Part shown: piece by piece, positions 10,095 through 18,368 of the stretch
Layout: every line of letters starts with the position of its first letter
Numbering within the stretch: position 1 is the first letter of the stretch
From: Paucibacter sediminis
Lineage (GTDB): Bacteria; Pseudomonadota; Gammaproteobacteria; Burkholderiales; Burkholderiaceae_C
Length of the DNA: 64,000 nt
NCBI RefSeq assembly: GCF_030254645.1
Contig: NZ_CP116346.1
Span: 248,001 to 312,000, forward strand
Direction: 5' to 3'
Made by a program: the position numbers and the translations under genes
The notes under the pieces: model-generated
Databases searched by the model: none
What the model was told of the DNA's origin: nothing
Seen by the model: the letters and a program-made list of their open reading frames with translations, nothing else

Positions 10095-11468
10095 TTACGC
10101 AACTTGAGGCTGAGCCGGCAACGCGTACACCTCAGCCAAATTTCGACCTTCGTCGCGCCTAGATGCTCGGACGAGCAGTCCCGTCGCCTCAGCCTTCTCG
10201 AGCAGACCCCAAGCTGCTTTGTCATCCAGGCCCTGCGGATATTCCGGCCGATGCTTGAGCATCTTGACAGCGGCATAGCCACTCTGCTTGGACGGCGCGA
10301 GCCGCTGACCCGATGCGAGCGCTGCCGCGACACAGGCCATCAGCAGCTCCAGTTGGGCACCTTCGGGCGGCATACTGATGGCAGCCAGCCCTCCACTTTC
10401 AATCCAGCGAAGACGCATAGGTGGCTCTAGGCGTCCAAAATTGGACTTCTGGTGCTGGATCTCAATCGTCTCCTCGTCTACCTTGAACATGAAAAGCCGC
10501 GATCGGCTGGAGTTATGCCAGGCGGTTGAGCCGCTATAGCCCTCATCGTCCTCGGGTCTGCGCCCGGCCCGGCTGGTCCCTTTGCTCACATGAGCAAGTA
10601 GCAGAACTGCACCTCCCCGCGGCCGAACAATGGCCGTCAGCTTACGAACGAAATCTCGAACCTGGGAACGGTCGATCTCGTCGCCAGCGTAGGTGTCGCT
10701 CGCGTTGTCCACGATAACCACCTCAAAGCGCCCATGCTGCACCAACCCTGCAAGCTCTTGGTACCTGGCGGTTGGGGCACCCTTGCGACTGGTCCGATCA
10801 CCGGCATAAAGCACCGGGTCTGCCGTCGCATCTTCCACGCGAAGCCAAGACCCCAAATCAGAAAAGCTGACGTTGCGGCGGCGGGCAACAGCCTTGAGCC
10901 TGTATGCCAACACGCCGCTGGGATCCTCGGCACTTAGGACCAAAACGCGTCCTCTCTTGGTAGACCGCCCAAAGGCATCGTGGCCCAGAGCAATGGAGAC
11001 CGCCAGCTCAAGTACCAAGGTTGACTTTCCTGTGCCTCCAGCCTTTCTGACAGCAGCATGGATGCGGTCCGCAATATCCAGGCCGGTGCCATCAAGCGGC
11101 GAATCGAAAAGATAGATCACCTGGAAGTTTCCGGGGCTGGTCTCAGTCACTACCGAGGGTGCCAACTTCCTCTTCAAATCGTCCAAGCTGATGGACTTCG
11201 GCGTGCCCACATCGTCCAGCATAAGGCCATAGATGCGCGCGCAAGTGGCACCGCTTCGAGCCGTCCCTATGCGATAGGTTGCAAGGGTGAAGTACACGTT
11301 TGAATCCTGACCATCGACCAGCCCCATTCCGGCCGCCCACGGGTAGCCGCGCCAGGCCTCCCTTTCTTCGTCAGGGCGCCCGGGAAACATACAGGCCCAC
11401 GGGCTTTGGTCAACAGGAAGGGCGCCGAAGATGGCACCAAGAAAAGCGTCATTTGTCAGCGGGATCAT
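10095..11468 (-). CDS. Primase/RepA-type AAA ATPase of the first element
   Basis: The 457-aa protein joins an N-terminal RepB-like primase segment (YFTLATYR, GLMLDDVGT with its Asp pair near 85, TSPGNFQVIYLFDSPL) to a RepA/DnaB-like ATPase. The ATPase has Walker A GGTGKST at about 144-150, LVLSAEDPSG, Walker B FEVVIVDNAS near 236-245, and GGAVLLLAHVSKG. Such proteins start replication of P4-like satellites and plasmids. The primase part stops at ADRIHAAV and meets Walker A within a few residues, without the rest of the primase fold seen in relatives. That suggests an in-frame deletion. Its ATG overlaps the stop of the gene upstream (ATGA), so the genes are translationally coupled. Confidence 0.8.
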   Translation of the reverse strand: MIPLTNDAFLGAIFGALPVDQSPWACMFPGRPDEEREAWRGYPWAAGMGLVDGQDSNVYFTLATYRIGTARSGATCARIYGLMLDDVGTPKSISLDDLKRKLAPSVVTETSPGNFQVIYLFDSPLDGTGLDIADRIHAAVRKAGGTGKSTLVLELAVSIALGHDAFGRSTKRGRVLVLSAEDPSGVLAYRLKAVARRRNVSFSDLGSWLRVEDATADPVLYAGDRTSRKGAPTARYQELAGLVQHGRFEVVIVDNASDTYAGDEIDRSQVRDFVRKLTAIVRPRGGAVLLLAHVSKGTSRAGRRPEDDEGYSGSTAWHNSSRSRLFMFKVDEETIEIQHQKSNFGRLEPPMRLRWIESGGLAAISMPPEGAQLELLMACVAAALASGQRLAPSKQSGYAAVKMLKHRPEYPQGLDDKAAWGLLEKAEATGLLVRASRRDEGRNLAEVYALPAQPQVA

Positions 11469-11827
11469 CTAGAAGCCTCCGCCGGGGCAAAGAAGTGGAT
11501 CGATTCAAGCTCGGCCATGAGTTGTTGCATCCCTGGCAGCGACTTGAAGCCGTCACTGCTCGCCTTGAACAAACATGCCCGACACATCTGCAGCTTGAAT
11601 CGAAGCCCCCGAGGTTTGGATGAGTTCGGCATGTAGGCGTAGGGAACAATGCCCCTACGCTTACGCGCCGCAGTGAAGGGCTTCCCGCAACCAGCGCAAC
11701 ATGTGAAGGCACCGCGGGCTTTCGTATTCAACAATTCACACATATCATCACGTCCGGAAGTTTTGTGACCTGAGCGCCCCAAGCCGTTGCCGCGGTTCGG
11801 GGCGTTTCTCTTAGTGCCCTGCGACAT
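11465..11827 (-). CDS. Small Cys-rich, zinc-ribbon-like protein
   Basis: The 120-aa protein holds FTCCAGCGKPF and, about 40 residues later, MCRACLFK: two CxxC pairs that could hold a zinc ion. The N-terminal third is basic and probably disordered. The start at 11827 (MSQGTKRN) overlaps the 3' end of alpA by 17 bp, and the stop overlaps the RepA-like start by 4 bp. It therefore belongs to an alpA-zinc-RepA operon. DNA binding is likely from the fold type, but the family is not recognised. Confidence 0.65.
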   Translation of the reverse strand: MSQGTKRNAPNRGNGLGRSGHKTSGRDDMCELLNTKARGAFTCCAGCGKPFTAARKRRGIVPYAYMPNSSKPRGLRFKLQMCRACLFKASSDGFKSLPGMQQLMAELESIHFFAPAEASR

Positions 11828-12086
11828 CGCGCTGCCACGCTTCGACATCAGCCCAGAGCCACACAGTGACGCGGCCTGAAAGCTTGGAGGGGGCAGGGAA
11901 CGCCCTGTTTGCGACGAGTCGCCACAACGTTGATGCACTAAACGGCAACACGCCAGGCTTTCCCGGACGGGGGGATCTTGGATACTTGCCTGCTGCGCGG
12001 TTACGAGCAGCTTCGTCGGGCGTGACTTCGCGGCGACCTACTAGATCGCTCTCGCGAACATAAAGGGTCTTGACTGAGACAGACAT
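11811..12086 (-). CDS. AlpA-family helix-turn-helix regulator
   Basis: The 91-aa protein has the AlpA/excisionase-type winged helix: GVLPFSASTLWRLVANRAFPAPSKLSGRVTVWLWADVEAWQRDV. In P4-like elements AlpA proteins activate or act with the neighbouring integrase. Its place directly downstream of the truncated integrase gene (52 bp), on the same strand, is typical. It heads the run of overlapping genes toward the RepA-like ATPase. Confidence 0.85.
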   Translation of the reverse strand: MSVSVKTLYVRESDLVGRREVTPDEAARNRAAGKYPRSPRPGKPGVLPFSASTLWRLVANRAFPAPSKLSGRVTVWLWADVEAWQRDVAGH

Positions 12087-12138
12087 TGAATGCGCTCAAA
12101 AGGGTTAAACACCCGCGCATTGTTTCGACGCCAGCCCT

Positions 12139-12654
12139 TCAAGTCACACACGAGTATTTCGTTTTCCGAGGCCCGCAGTTCAGGCAGTCTTGAATGCCAA
12201 TATCCAGCAGAAAGGGCACGCTGACGTCACGTAGAGGCAAGGAGCCCAGCCACGGGAACAGATCGTTCTCGCAGCAGCGCAACCACTGCGCCGCATGCCC
12301 TGCACTCCAGTCACCGGCCTTGGTCTGGTGGCACTCCCGAGCTACAGCTTCGAACGTAACCGCCGCTGACACTCTCCTGGCAATCTTCTCTGCCTTGCGG
12401 GCCTGGACGGGATCAGTGCCCGCGCCCCGGGTCTTGCGAGCATCGTCCCTCCCCTCGCGCGCCAACTTCAAGGAAACATCAGGATAGCTGCCGAGCGCCA
12501 GCCGCTTCTCTTTGCCAGCAAAGCGGTACTTTGCGAACCACCGCTTGGAGCCTGCAGGCGTCACTTCCAAGTACAGACCGCCGGAATCAGGCAGGCGAAC
12601 TCGCGTTTTGCCCGCAGGGCACAAGGCATTCTTACAGGCAGCGTCGGTCAACAT
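12139..12654 (-). pseudogene. P4-type integrase, truncated after the N-terminal domains
   Basis: The 171-aa frame starts like a full P4-type integrase: MLTDAACKNALCPAGKTRVRLPDSGGLYLEVTPAGSKRWFAKYRFAGKEKRLALGSYPDVSL region (DUF4102 arm-binding), then the core-binding part ending LPLRDVSVPFLLD. It then runs into an unrelated tail of about 19 residues. The catalytic domain with R...HxxR...Y is missing. Full-length relatives have about 400 residues. It reads away from the tRNA-derived repeat at 12828, the standard position for such genes. It should be unable to excise the element. Confidence 0.85.
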
Positions 12655-12713
12655 GGGGGAACAATTTCGGCGAATGCGGGGACAAAGCGTCTTGTTCCCC
12701 TGGATGTTCCCCC
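12655..12713. repeat. Candidate arm-type sites of the first element
   Basis: gggggaaca (12655-12663), tgttcccc (12693-12700) and tgttccccc (12705-12713) lie between the truncated integrase and the tRNA repeat. The last is followed by gccacca. A fourth copy at 6879-6887, followed by atcacca, lies near the opposite end of the element. Short repeats near both ends are the usual layout of integrase arm sites. Confidence 0.45.
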
Positions 12714-12758
12714 GCCACCACTGCGATGTAAAGGCCGTTGTCGGGATGTAGTGACAAG

Positions 12759-12795
12759 AAAAAAGCTCCTAAGTGATTGACCCACCTGGAGCTTT
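12759..12795 (-). terminator. Rho-independent terminator next to the tRNA-derived repeat
   Basis: AAAGCTCC (12762-12769 on the plus strand) pairs with GGAGCTTT (12788-12795). On the minus strand the stem is followed by six T residues. It lies 33 bp beyond the 12828 repeat in the direction of tRNA-Thr transcription, so before the larger element inserted it would have ended the tRNA-Thr transcript. Confidence 0.7.
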
Positions 12796-12827
12796 GAAAT
12801 GTCTTGATTCCTTGTGATGCAAGGAGG

Positions 12828-12876
12828 TGGTGCCGGCTATCGGATTCGAACTGATGACCTACCGCTTACAAGGCGG
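12828..12876. repeat. Left attachment repeat (3' part of tRNA-Thr)
   Basis: The 49 bp are identical to 38322-38370, the CCA end through the anticodon arm of tRNA-Thr. After 12876 the sequence leaves the tRNA (aaaattcgcc), so this copy cannot form a tRNA. Confidence 0.95.
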
Positions 12877-12955
12877 AAAATTCGCCTCCGCCGTCGGAGA
12901 GAATACCTAGGTTATTCAATAACTTTCCGGTAAGCAGGCACTAACTATAAAAGCC

Positions 12956-12978
12956 GCGTTTGGTGAACGTTTGGTGAG
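12956..12978. repeat. Left arm-type repeat, two cgtttggtga units
   Basis: Two tandem cgtttggtga units (the second at 12967) lie 67 bp upstream of the integrase start. The same 23-bp block, with one mismatch, occurs at 38128-38150 near the other end of the element. Position and repetition fit integrase arm-binding sites; the left copy also overlaps the probable int promoter region. Confidence 0.7.
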
Positions 12979-13044
12979 TTTTGCATATAAAACTGCCCAT
13001 GACTAAACCTTGGTTCAGACACTGCATTTTGGAAGGAATGCAGT

Positions 13045-14418
13045 ATGGCCAGAGTCGCCAACAAGATTAAGGTCACGACGACCAAGGACGGCAAGAAGAA
13101 ATTCAAGGCACAGATTTGGCATAAGGGCATCTATTACTGCTCGAAGACCTTTGACACGCTGGCGCTGGCCACGAAGTACAAGGAAGCCGAGCTTGCCAAG
13201 GTCGTCGCCGGCAAGCTTGAATCCGCAGGTGCGCGACGCGCCATCCGCATCGCCAACGAAGCCCTCGACCAGCCCATGGCGCACTGGGTCGAGGTCTACC
13301 TCGAGGAGTTCCCCCATGGAAGCTCCCGCGCCGCCGAGTACAGGCTCGTCGGCGACCTGCTAGCCGACCGAACGCTCAAGGACTTCGACGGGAAGGCCGG
13401 CGGGCAGCTCTTCCGGCAACTGGCCCGCGAGTGGAAGGTCAACGGCAGGTCTCGCCACAAGGCGCCAAGCCAGGGCGATACGGCGGAGCCGGTCAAGCCG
13501 CTCGCCGACCAGACAGTCCGGCTGCGCCTGACGGCTTTGGCAAGAGTCATTGAATTCGCCTCGGAGCGATTGCCAGATGAAGTTGACTTCAACATGCCAG
13601 CACTTGGTGGCAAGTTCAAGTTCAAGCTTCCACCTGCATACAGCCGCCCGCGCAGGCGCGAGCCCTCTGACCAGGAGGCTGCCAACGTTTTGCGCCACGT
13701 CGGCCTGGAGAGCGACGTCGGCCATCTGCTGAGAGTCATTGACGAAACGGGGTGCCGACTCAGCGAGGTGCGTCTGGCTCACGGGCGCAATGTGAGCTTC
13801 TTCGAGGCCGAGGGCCAAGTTCTCGGCGGCTACTTGACGCTCGAGGCGCACAAGACAGACGAGCATGTCGGCACTCGTGAAGTACCGCTCTCTCGCTATG
13901 CCGCCCAAATCATGCATGCGCGCAAGTCCCGATTCGGCGACGGCGCACTGTTCGAAGCACTCGGCAATACTGACAAGGTCTGCAAGGCATTCGACGAAGC
14001 CTGTGAGGCCTTGGGCATCAACGAACTGCTCCTCAAGGACTATCGCCGCGCCTTCATCAACCGCAACAAGAACGACGTGGCGTATGTGGACATGGTCAAA
14101 ATCATCGGCCACTCAACCTTGCTCGACCCCAAGGCCCTCTCGCAGGCCGAACGCGACACGCTCGCCGCCGTAGGTCATACGAGCATCAACACGACAGTGG
14201 GGTATGCCCAACCGAGGTTGGCGGAACTGGCCGACGTGTTCACTCGGAAGAGCCGCTGGCCGCGCTTGGCGGCGATGTTGAACTTGACCGTCGACCAGCC
14301 CGCAGCGATGGCCGTCCCGACGCCGCCACCGGCCCCGACCATCGAGAGCCTGCAAAGGGAACTGCTCGACATCGCCAGGAAACTGGCATTGGCAGGCGGC
14401 ACACCGATGATGGCCTGA
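13045..14418 (+). CDS. Tyrosine site-specific integrase
   Basis: The 457-aa recombinase should integrate and excise the element at tRNA-Thr. It has an N-terminal AP2/arm-binding-like part (KFKAQIWHKGIYYCSKTFDT), a core-binding domain, and the catalytic domain with Arg 238 (TGCRLSEVR), a beta-hairpin Lys 270 (EAHKTDE), LLLKDYRRAF near 331 (the usual His of HxxR replaced by Lys), GHTS with His 378 and the nucleophile Tyr 387 (TTVGYAQ). A good ribosome binding site (GGAAGG) precedes the ATG. It sits 168 bp inside the left repeat and reads inward. A strong terminator follows. The C-terminal 60 residues are an extra tail. Confidence 0.92.
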   Translation: MARVANKIKVTTTKDGKKKFKAQIWHKGIYYCSKTFDTLALATKYKEAELAKVVAGKLESAGARRAIRIANEALDQPMAHWVEVYLEEFPHGSSRAAEYRLVGDLLADRTLKDFDGKAGGQLFRQLAREWKVNGRSRHKAPSQGDTAEPVKPLADQTVRLRLTALARVIEFASERLPDEVDFNMPALGGKFKFKLPPAYSRPRRREPSDQEAANVLRHVGLESDVGHLLRVIDETGCRLSEVRLAHGRNVSFFEAEGQVLGGYLTLEAHKTDEHVGTREVPLSRYAAQIMHARKSRFGDGALFEALGNTDKVCKAFDEACEALGINELLLKDYRRAFINRNKNDVAYVDMVKIIGHSTLLDPKALSQAERDTLAAVGHTSINTTVGYAQPRLAELADVFTRKSRWPRLAAMLNLTVDQPAAMAVPTPPPAPTIESLQRELLDIARKLALAGGTPMMA

Positions 14419-14423
14419 ACGCT

Positions 14424-14452
14424 GGGCGCCTCCGGGCGCCCTCTTTTCTTTT
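14424..14452 (+). terminator. Terminator of the integrase gene
   Basis: gggcgcc-tccg-ggcgccc forms a perfect 7-bp stem followed by tcttttctttt. It begins 6 bp after the integrase stop. Confidence 0.9.
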
Positions 14453-14571
14453 GTTAGTGCGTCCCCTTCCGGTGAATCGCCATTCCGGCCGTCGTCCCCG
14501 GCTGGGTACCCACCTCTCGGTTGGCGACCATCACCGTCGCTGAGTCCGCCAGTCGGTACCGCAGATGCCCA

Positions 14572-17500
14572 CTACAGCCGAGCCACCCCGCCCAAATCCG
14601 AGCGCGCGCGCAATGCTTCGTACAGCTGCGCCGGCCCCAGCAGGATGTCCTTGAGGCCATCGCGCACGCGTTCCGAGCCCAAAGCCTGCGAGCTCATCGT
14701 CTGGTGGGCCTCGAACGCGTCGATGATGGCGTCCATCAAGGCCTTGCCGAGGTCGGGCGAGTTGGCGAACTGCTCTTTGGTGTTGCTGGCCGCCTGCTGC
14801 ATCAGCGTGTCGTTCTCCAGCAGCTTGCCGCGGAGCACGCCGTTGACATAGACGAGCTGGTCATCGTCGCTCAGCTCGCCTTCGAAGAGCCCGTTTACCT
14901 TCTGGATGATTTCCACCAGATAGGCCTGCTGCTTCTCCTGCACCGAGCCACTGCCCACCGCGTCCATCGGTGGCAGCTTGTAGCTGCCGTCGGCATTCAG
15001 GTTCAGCGGCTGCTTGCCGGCATTCTTCAGAGTGTGATGGGTCAGCACGACCTTACTCAGGTCCACGGTATCGCGCTCGCGGCCAAAGTCCAGCAGCGGG
15101 ATGAGCCGCTTGTAGAACAGGAAGCGCTTCTCGATGTCGGTATTGCCGTAGTCGAAGATTTGCGAGAGGAAGGCATAGAGCCGCACGTAGGCGCCCATGT
15201 CGTTCTTGAACAGCACCAGGGCATCGAGCGTGTCCTTGGCCGCCTGGCTCGCCTTGCCGTCCTGCTCGCCATCGGCCGCTGCCTTCGCCTGCTGGGCCGC
15301 CTTGTAGCGCTTGAGCAGCCGGTCAGCCACCGGCGCAATCGCGGCGTCCAGGGCCTTCTGCGTACCGTTGGGGTCCGTGTCCACCTTGGCCACGCGCTCG
15401 ACCTCGTAGTCGTCGTAGTGCCCGCTGGCATCGAGCTTGGCGCGCAGGTCATAGACCAGGTGCGGGTCGGTCGTGGCTTCCAGCTCGGCCGTCTCGTAGT
15501 AGGTCTTGAAGGCCTTCAGGATGTCGTCGCCGTCGTTGACGAAATCGAGGATGTAGGTCGTGTCCTTACCCGGATGCGCGCGGTTCAGCCGTGACAGCGT
15601 CTGCACCGCCTGAATGCCGCCCAGCATCTTGTCCACGTACATGCCGCACAGCAGGGGCTGGTCAAAGCCAGTCTGGAACTTGTTGGCCACCAGCAGCAGG
15701 TGATAGTCGGGTTCGGCGAAAGCCTCGCGGATGTCGCGGCCCTTGAGCCCTGGGTTCAAATCCTTGCTGGTCTCCGTCACGGCTTGCGGATAGCTCTCCG
15801 GGTCGTTCACCTCGCCCGAAAAGGCCACCATCACGCCCAGCGGGTAGTTCTGCTTCTGGATGTAGGCGCGAATGGCCTTCTGCCAGCGCACCGCCTCCTT
15901 GCGGCTGCCCACCACGACCATGGCCTTGGCCCGCCCCGCCAGCAGCGGCTGCACGTTCTCGCGGTAATGCTCGACGACGATTTGCACCTTGCTGGCGATG
16001 TTGTACGGGTGCAGTCGGACCCACTGCATGATGCCCTTCATCGCCGCACTGCGCTCGACCTGGCTCTCGTCGTACTCTTGGCCGTTGTGGGCCAGCTTGA
16101 ACGCCAGCTTGTAGCTGGTGTAGTTCTTAAGCACGTCGAGGATGAATCCCTCTTCGATGGCCTGACGCATCGAGTAGACGTGGAAGGGCTGCGGCAGGCC
16201 ATCGGCGCCAGGCCGGCCGAACAGCTCCAGCGTCTTCTGCTTGGGCGTGGCGGTGAAGGCCACATAGGTCAGGCCCTTGGCCTCGCCGCCGCTGCGCGCC
16301 GCCATCTGCGCGGCCAGCAGCGCCTCGGTGTCCACCTCGCCACCATCCTGCAGTTCCGCCCATTCCTGCGCAGACAAGAGCTGCTTGAGCTTGGCGGCTG
16401 CCTCGCCGGTCTGCGAGCTGTGGGCCTCGTCGGCAATGACGGCGAAGCGCTTGCCCTCGGTGGCCGCCAGCTCCTGCACAGCCTGCAGGGCGAAGGGAAA
16501 GGTCTGGATGGTGCAGACAATGACCTTCTTGCCGTCCTTCAGCGCCTGCGAGAGCTGGGCGCTCTTGCTGCCCGACTCGTTGGTGATGCTGGCCACCACG
16601 CCGGTGGTGCGCTCGAAATCGAAGATGGCTTCCTGCAGCTGCGCGTCCAGCACATTGCGGTCGCTCACCACCAGCACGCTGTCGAACATCTTTTGGTGCT
16701 CGGCATCGTGCAGGTCGGCCAGGAAGTGCGCGGCCCAGGCAATCGAGTTGGTCTTGCCCGAGCCGGCCGAGTGCTGAATCAAATAGCGTTGGCCCGCGCC
16801 GTTGGCCAGCACATCGGCCACCAGTCTGCGCGTGGCATCGAGCTGGTGATAGCGCGGGAAGATGACGCTCTTCAACTGCTTCTTGTCGTCGCGCTTGCCG
16901 ATGAGATAGCGATGCAGGATGTCCAGCCAGCTTTCACGGGCCCAGACCTCTTCCCACAGATAGGCCGTCGCGAAGCCGGCCGGGTTCGGCGCGTTGCCGG
17001 CCCCGCCGGCGTTGCCACGGTTGAAAGGCAGGAAGTTCGTCGCCGGCCCGGCCAGGCGGGTCGTCATCATCACTTCGCTCTGGCTGACAGAGAAGTGCAC
17101 CAGGGCCCCACCGGGGAAGCCCAGCAGCGGTTCCTGCACGCCCCCCTTGGGTTGCGGATGGCGGTCGAAGCGGTACTGGTCCACCGCGTCGTGCACGCTC
17201 TGCGTGAAATCGCTCTTCAGCTCGGCGGTGGCCACCGGGATGCCATTCAGGAACAGCACCAGGTCCAGCTCCGCCTTGGGATTGTTCGGCGAATGGCAGA
17301 CCTGCCTCACCACGCGCAACCGGTTGGCCGCGTAGTGGGCCTGGGTGGTGGGGTTGATGGCCAACGCTGGCTTGAACTGCGCCAGCATCAGCGGCTCCTT
17401 GAGACCGAGCAGCTCGACGCCGCGCCGCAGCACCTCCAGCGTGCCGCGCTCGTTGAGGCTCTTGCGCACGCGCTCGGCCAGCACCTGAGGCAGCGCCGCG

Positions 17501-17688
17501 CCATGGGTCTTGTTCAGACGCTGCCAGCTATCAAGCTGAGTGGCTTCCACCCAGGCCAGCAGGTCGGGCATGAACAGGCCGCTGGCCCGGTCAAACAGCG
17601 CCGCGTTGCCCTCGGCATAAAGCCAACCGTTCGCGGCCAGGTGGGCACAGATTTCGGCTTCGAAGTGGTGTTCCTGGTGCAGGTTCAT
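14572..17688 (-). CDS. hsdR: Type I restriction enzyme R subunit HsdR
   Basis: HsdR is the translocating and cutting subunit of a type I restriction system; with HsdM and HsdS it cleaves unmodified foreign DNA far from the recognition site. The 1038-aa protein has the N-terminal nuclease (AELDLVLFLNGIPVATAELKSD, a PD-(D/E)xK type), the helicase motor with Walker A HSAGSGKTNS near 310, DEAH (VIADEAHSSQTG), FTATPKQKTLELFG, and the second RecA lobe (NKFQTGFDQPLL, QTLSRLNRAHPGK), then a helical C-terminus. Its ATG overlaps the stop of the nucleotidyltransferase gene (ATGA), so it is translated as the last gene of the hsd operon. Confidence 0.95.
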   Translation of the reverse strand: MNLHQEHHFEAEICAHLAANGWLYAEGNAALFDRASGLFMPDLLAWVEATQLDSWQRLNKTHGAALPQVLAERVRKSLNERGTLEVLRRGVELLGLKEPLMLAQFKPALAINPTTQAHYAANRLRVVRQVCHSPNNPKAELDLVLFLNGIPVATAELKSDFTQSVHDAVDQYRFDRHPQPKGGVQEPLLGFPGGALVHFSVSQSEVMMTTRLAGPATNFLPFNRGNAGGAGNAPNPAGFATAYLWEEVWARESWLDILHRYLIGKRDDKKQLKSVIFPRYHQLDATRRLVADVLANGAGQRYLIQHSAGSGKTNSIAWAAHFLADLHDAEHQKMFDSVLVVSDRNVLDAQLQEAIFDFERTTGVVASITNESGSKSAQLSQALKDGKKVIVCTIQTFPFALQAVQELAATEGKRFAVIADEAHSSQTGEAAAKLKQLLSAQEWAELQDGGEVDTEALLAAQMAARSGGEAKGLTYVAFTATPKQKTLELFGRPGADGLPQPFHVYSMRQAIEEGFILDVLKNYTSYKLAFKLAHNGQEYDESQVERSAAMKGIMQWVRLHPYNIASKVQIVVEHYRENVQPLLAGRAKAMVVVGSRKEAVRWQKAIRAYIQKQNYPLGVMVAFSGEVNDPESYPQAVTETSKDLNPGLKGRDIREAFAEPDYHLLLVANKFQTGFDQPLLCGMYVDKMLGGIQAVQTLSRLNRAHPGKDTTYILDFVNDGDDILKAFKTYYETAELEATTDPHLVYDLRAKLDASGHYDDYEVERVAKVDTDPNGTQKALDAAIAPVADRLLKRYKAAQQAKAAADGEQDGKASQAAKDTLDALVLFKNDMGAYVRLYAFLSQIFDYGNTDIEKRFLFYKRLIPLLDFGRERDTVDLSKVVLTHHTLKNAGKQPLNLNADGSYKLPPMDAVGSGSVQEKQQAYLVEIIQKVNGLFEGELSDDDQLVYVNGVLRGKLLENDTLMQQAASNTKEQFANSPDLGKALMDAIIDAFEAHQTMSSQALGSERVRDGLKDILLGPAQLYEALRARSDLGGVARL

Positions 17689-18368
17689 TGGCTCAGGGCT
17701 TTCAGGCGGTCCGTGACGAGGCCGGCGCGCTCAGGGTCAGCAATCAGGCCCGGGAGCACGTTCACGAAGTCCGGGTTCTTCAGCAGTTGGGCAAAGGCAG
17801 TAGCCACGGCCCGTCGCAGCTCAGCGGGCGCGGCGGCCATCTCTTCGGCCAGCTCTTCGCGCCCATCGACGATGTTCAGTACATCCTCGAGGTCATGGCT
17901 GCTCATGAAATCGCCGTTGCCCCGGCCGGCAAAGGCCTCCAGCTTGGTCGCCACGAAGGCGACGGCGCTCACGAGTCGAATCGTCAGGCCAGAGCCCAAG
18001 TCCAGGGATACAGCGGTCTCCACCGCATAGGGATACCAGCGGTTGGAGAAGCCCAGCACCTCCGGCTGCACCGGCATCAGGTCGAACAGCACGCCCGAGT
18101 CCTTGTGCACCCATCTGCAAATCACATCGCTGCTGATGTCGCGCGCAAACCCACGCTCGGCCACCGCTTCCTCGATGCGATGGAACATGGCACGGCTGGC
18201 ATTCACCACCGCATCCACGTCACGGGTGGCGCGAACGGCGTCCGCCAGCGGGTCGGTCACGAGCAGGCCAGCCACGGCGCCGCCGACAAACACCACCTGC
18301 TCGCGCAGCTCACCCAACGCCTCGGCGATGTGGCGCAGATAGGGCAGGTTCGGGTCATCAGCTCTCAT
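17685..18368 (-). CDS. Nucleotidyltransferase-fold protein inside the hsd operon
   Basis: The 227-aa protein (start at 18368, MRADDPN) has the minimal nucleotidyltransferase core: VVFVGGAVAGLLVTDP, then RATRDVDAVV with the paired Asp, and VLFDLMPVQP for a third acidic residue. The rest is helical (KLEAFAGRGNGDFMSSHDLEDVLNIVDGR). Related proteins include AbiEii-like toxins and the MNT partners of HEPN toxins, which transfer nucleotides to RNA or protein. It overlaps the winged-helix gene upstream by 11 bp and hsdR downstream by 4 bp, so it is tightly coupled. Its role in restriction control or abortive defence is inferred only from location. Confidence 0.75.
   Translation of the reverse strand: MRADDPNLPYLRHIAEALGELREQVVFVGGAVAGLLVTDPLADAVRATRDVDAVVNASRAMFHRIEEAVAERGFARDISSDVICRWVHKDSGVLFDLMPVQPEVLGFSNRWYPYAVETAVSLDLGSGLTIRLVSAVAFVATKLEAFAGRGNGDFMSSHDLEDVLNIVDGREELAEEMAAAPAELRRAVATAFAQLLKNPDFVNVLPGLIADPERAGLVTDRLKALSQ

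Larger units (their letters stand above)
6791..12827. mobile_element. Older P4-like integrated element at tRNA-Thr, carrying a retron-like module
   Basis: The left end is a 22-bp tRNA-Thr-like remnant; the right end abuts the 49-bp tRNA-derived repeat at 12828. Gene order from the right is typical of P4-like satellites: truncated P4-type integrase, AlpA, small Cys-rich protein, primase/RepA ATPase, then cargo. The motif tgttcccc(c) occurs twice on the integrase side (12693-12700, 12705-12713), once inverted (12655-12663) and once near the left end (6879-6887). These are candidate arm-type integrase sites. Because the integrase lacks its catalytic half, the element is probably not mobile on its own. 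The boundaries are inferred from the repeats. Confidence 0.7.

Noticed and set aside
15700-18030. Long plus-strand frame opposite hsdR and the nucleotidyltransferase gene
   Set aside because: It is an antisense shadow; hsdR motifs are clear on the minus strand.
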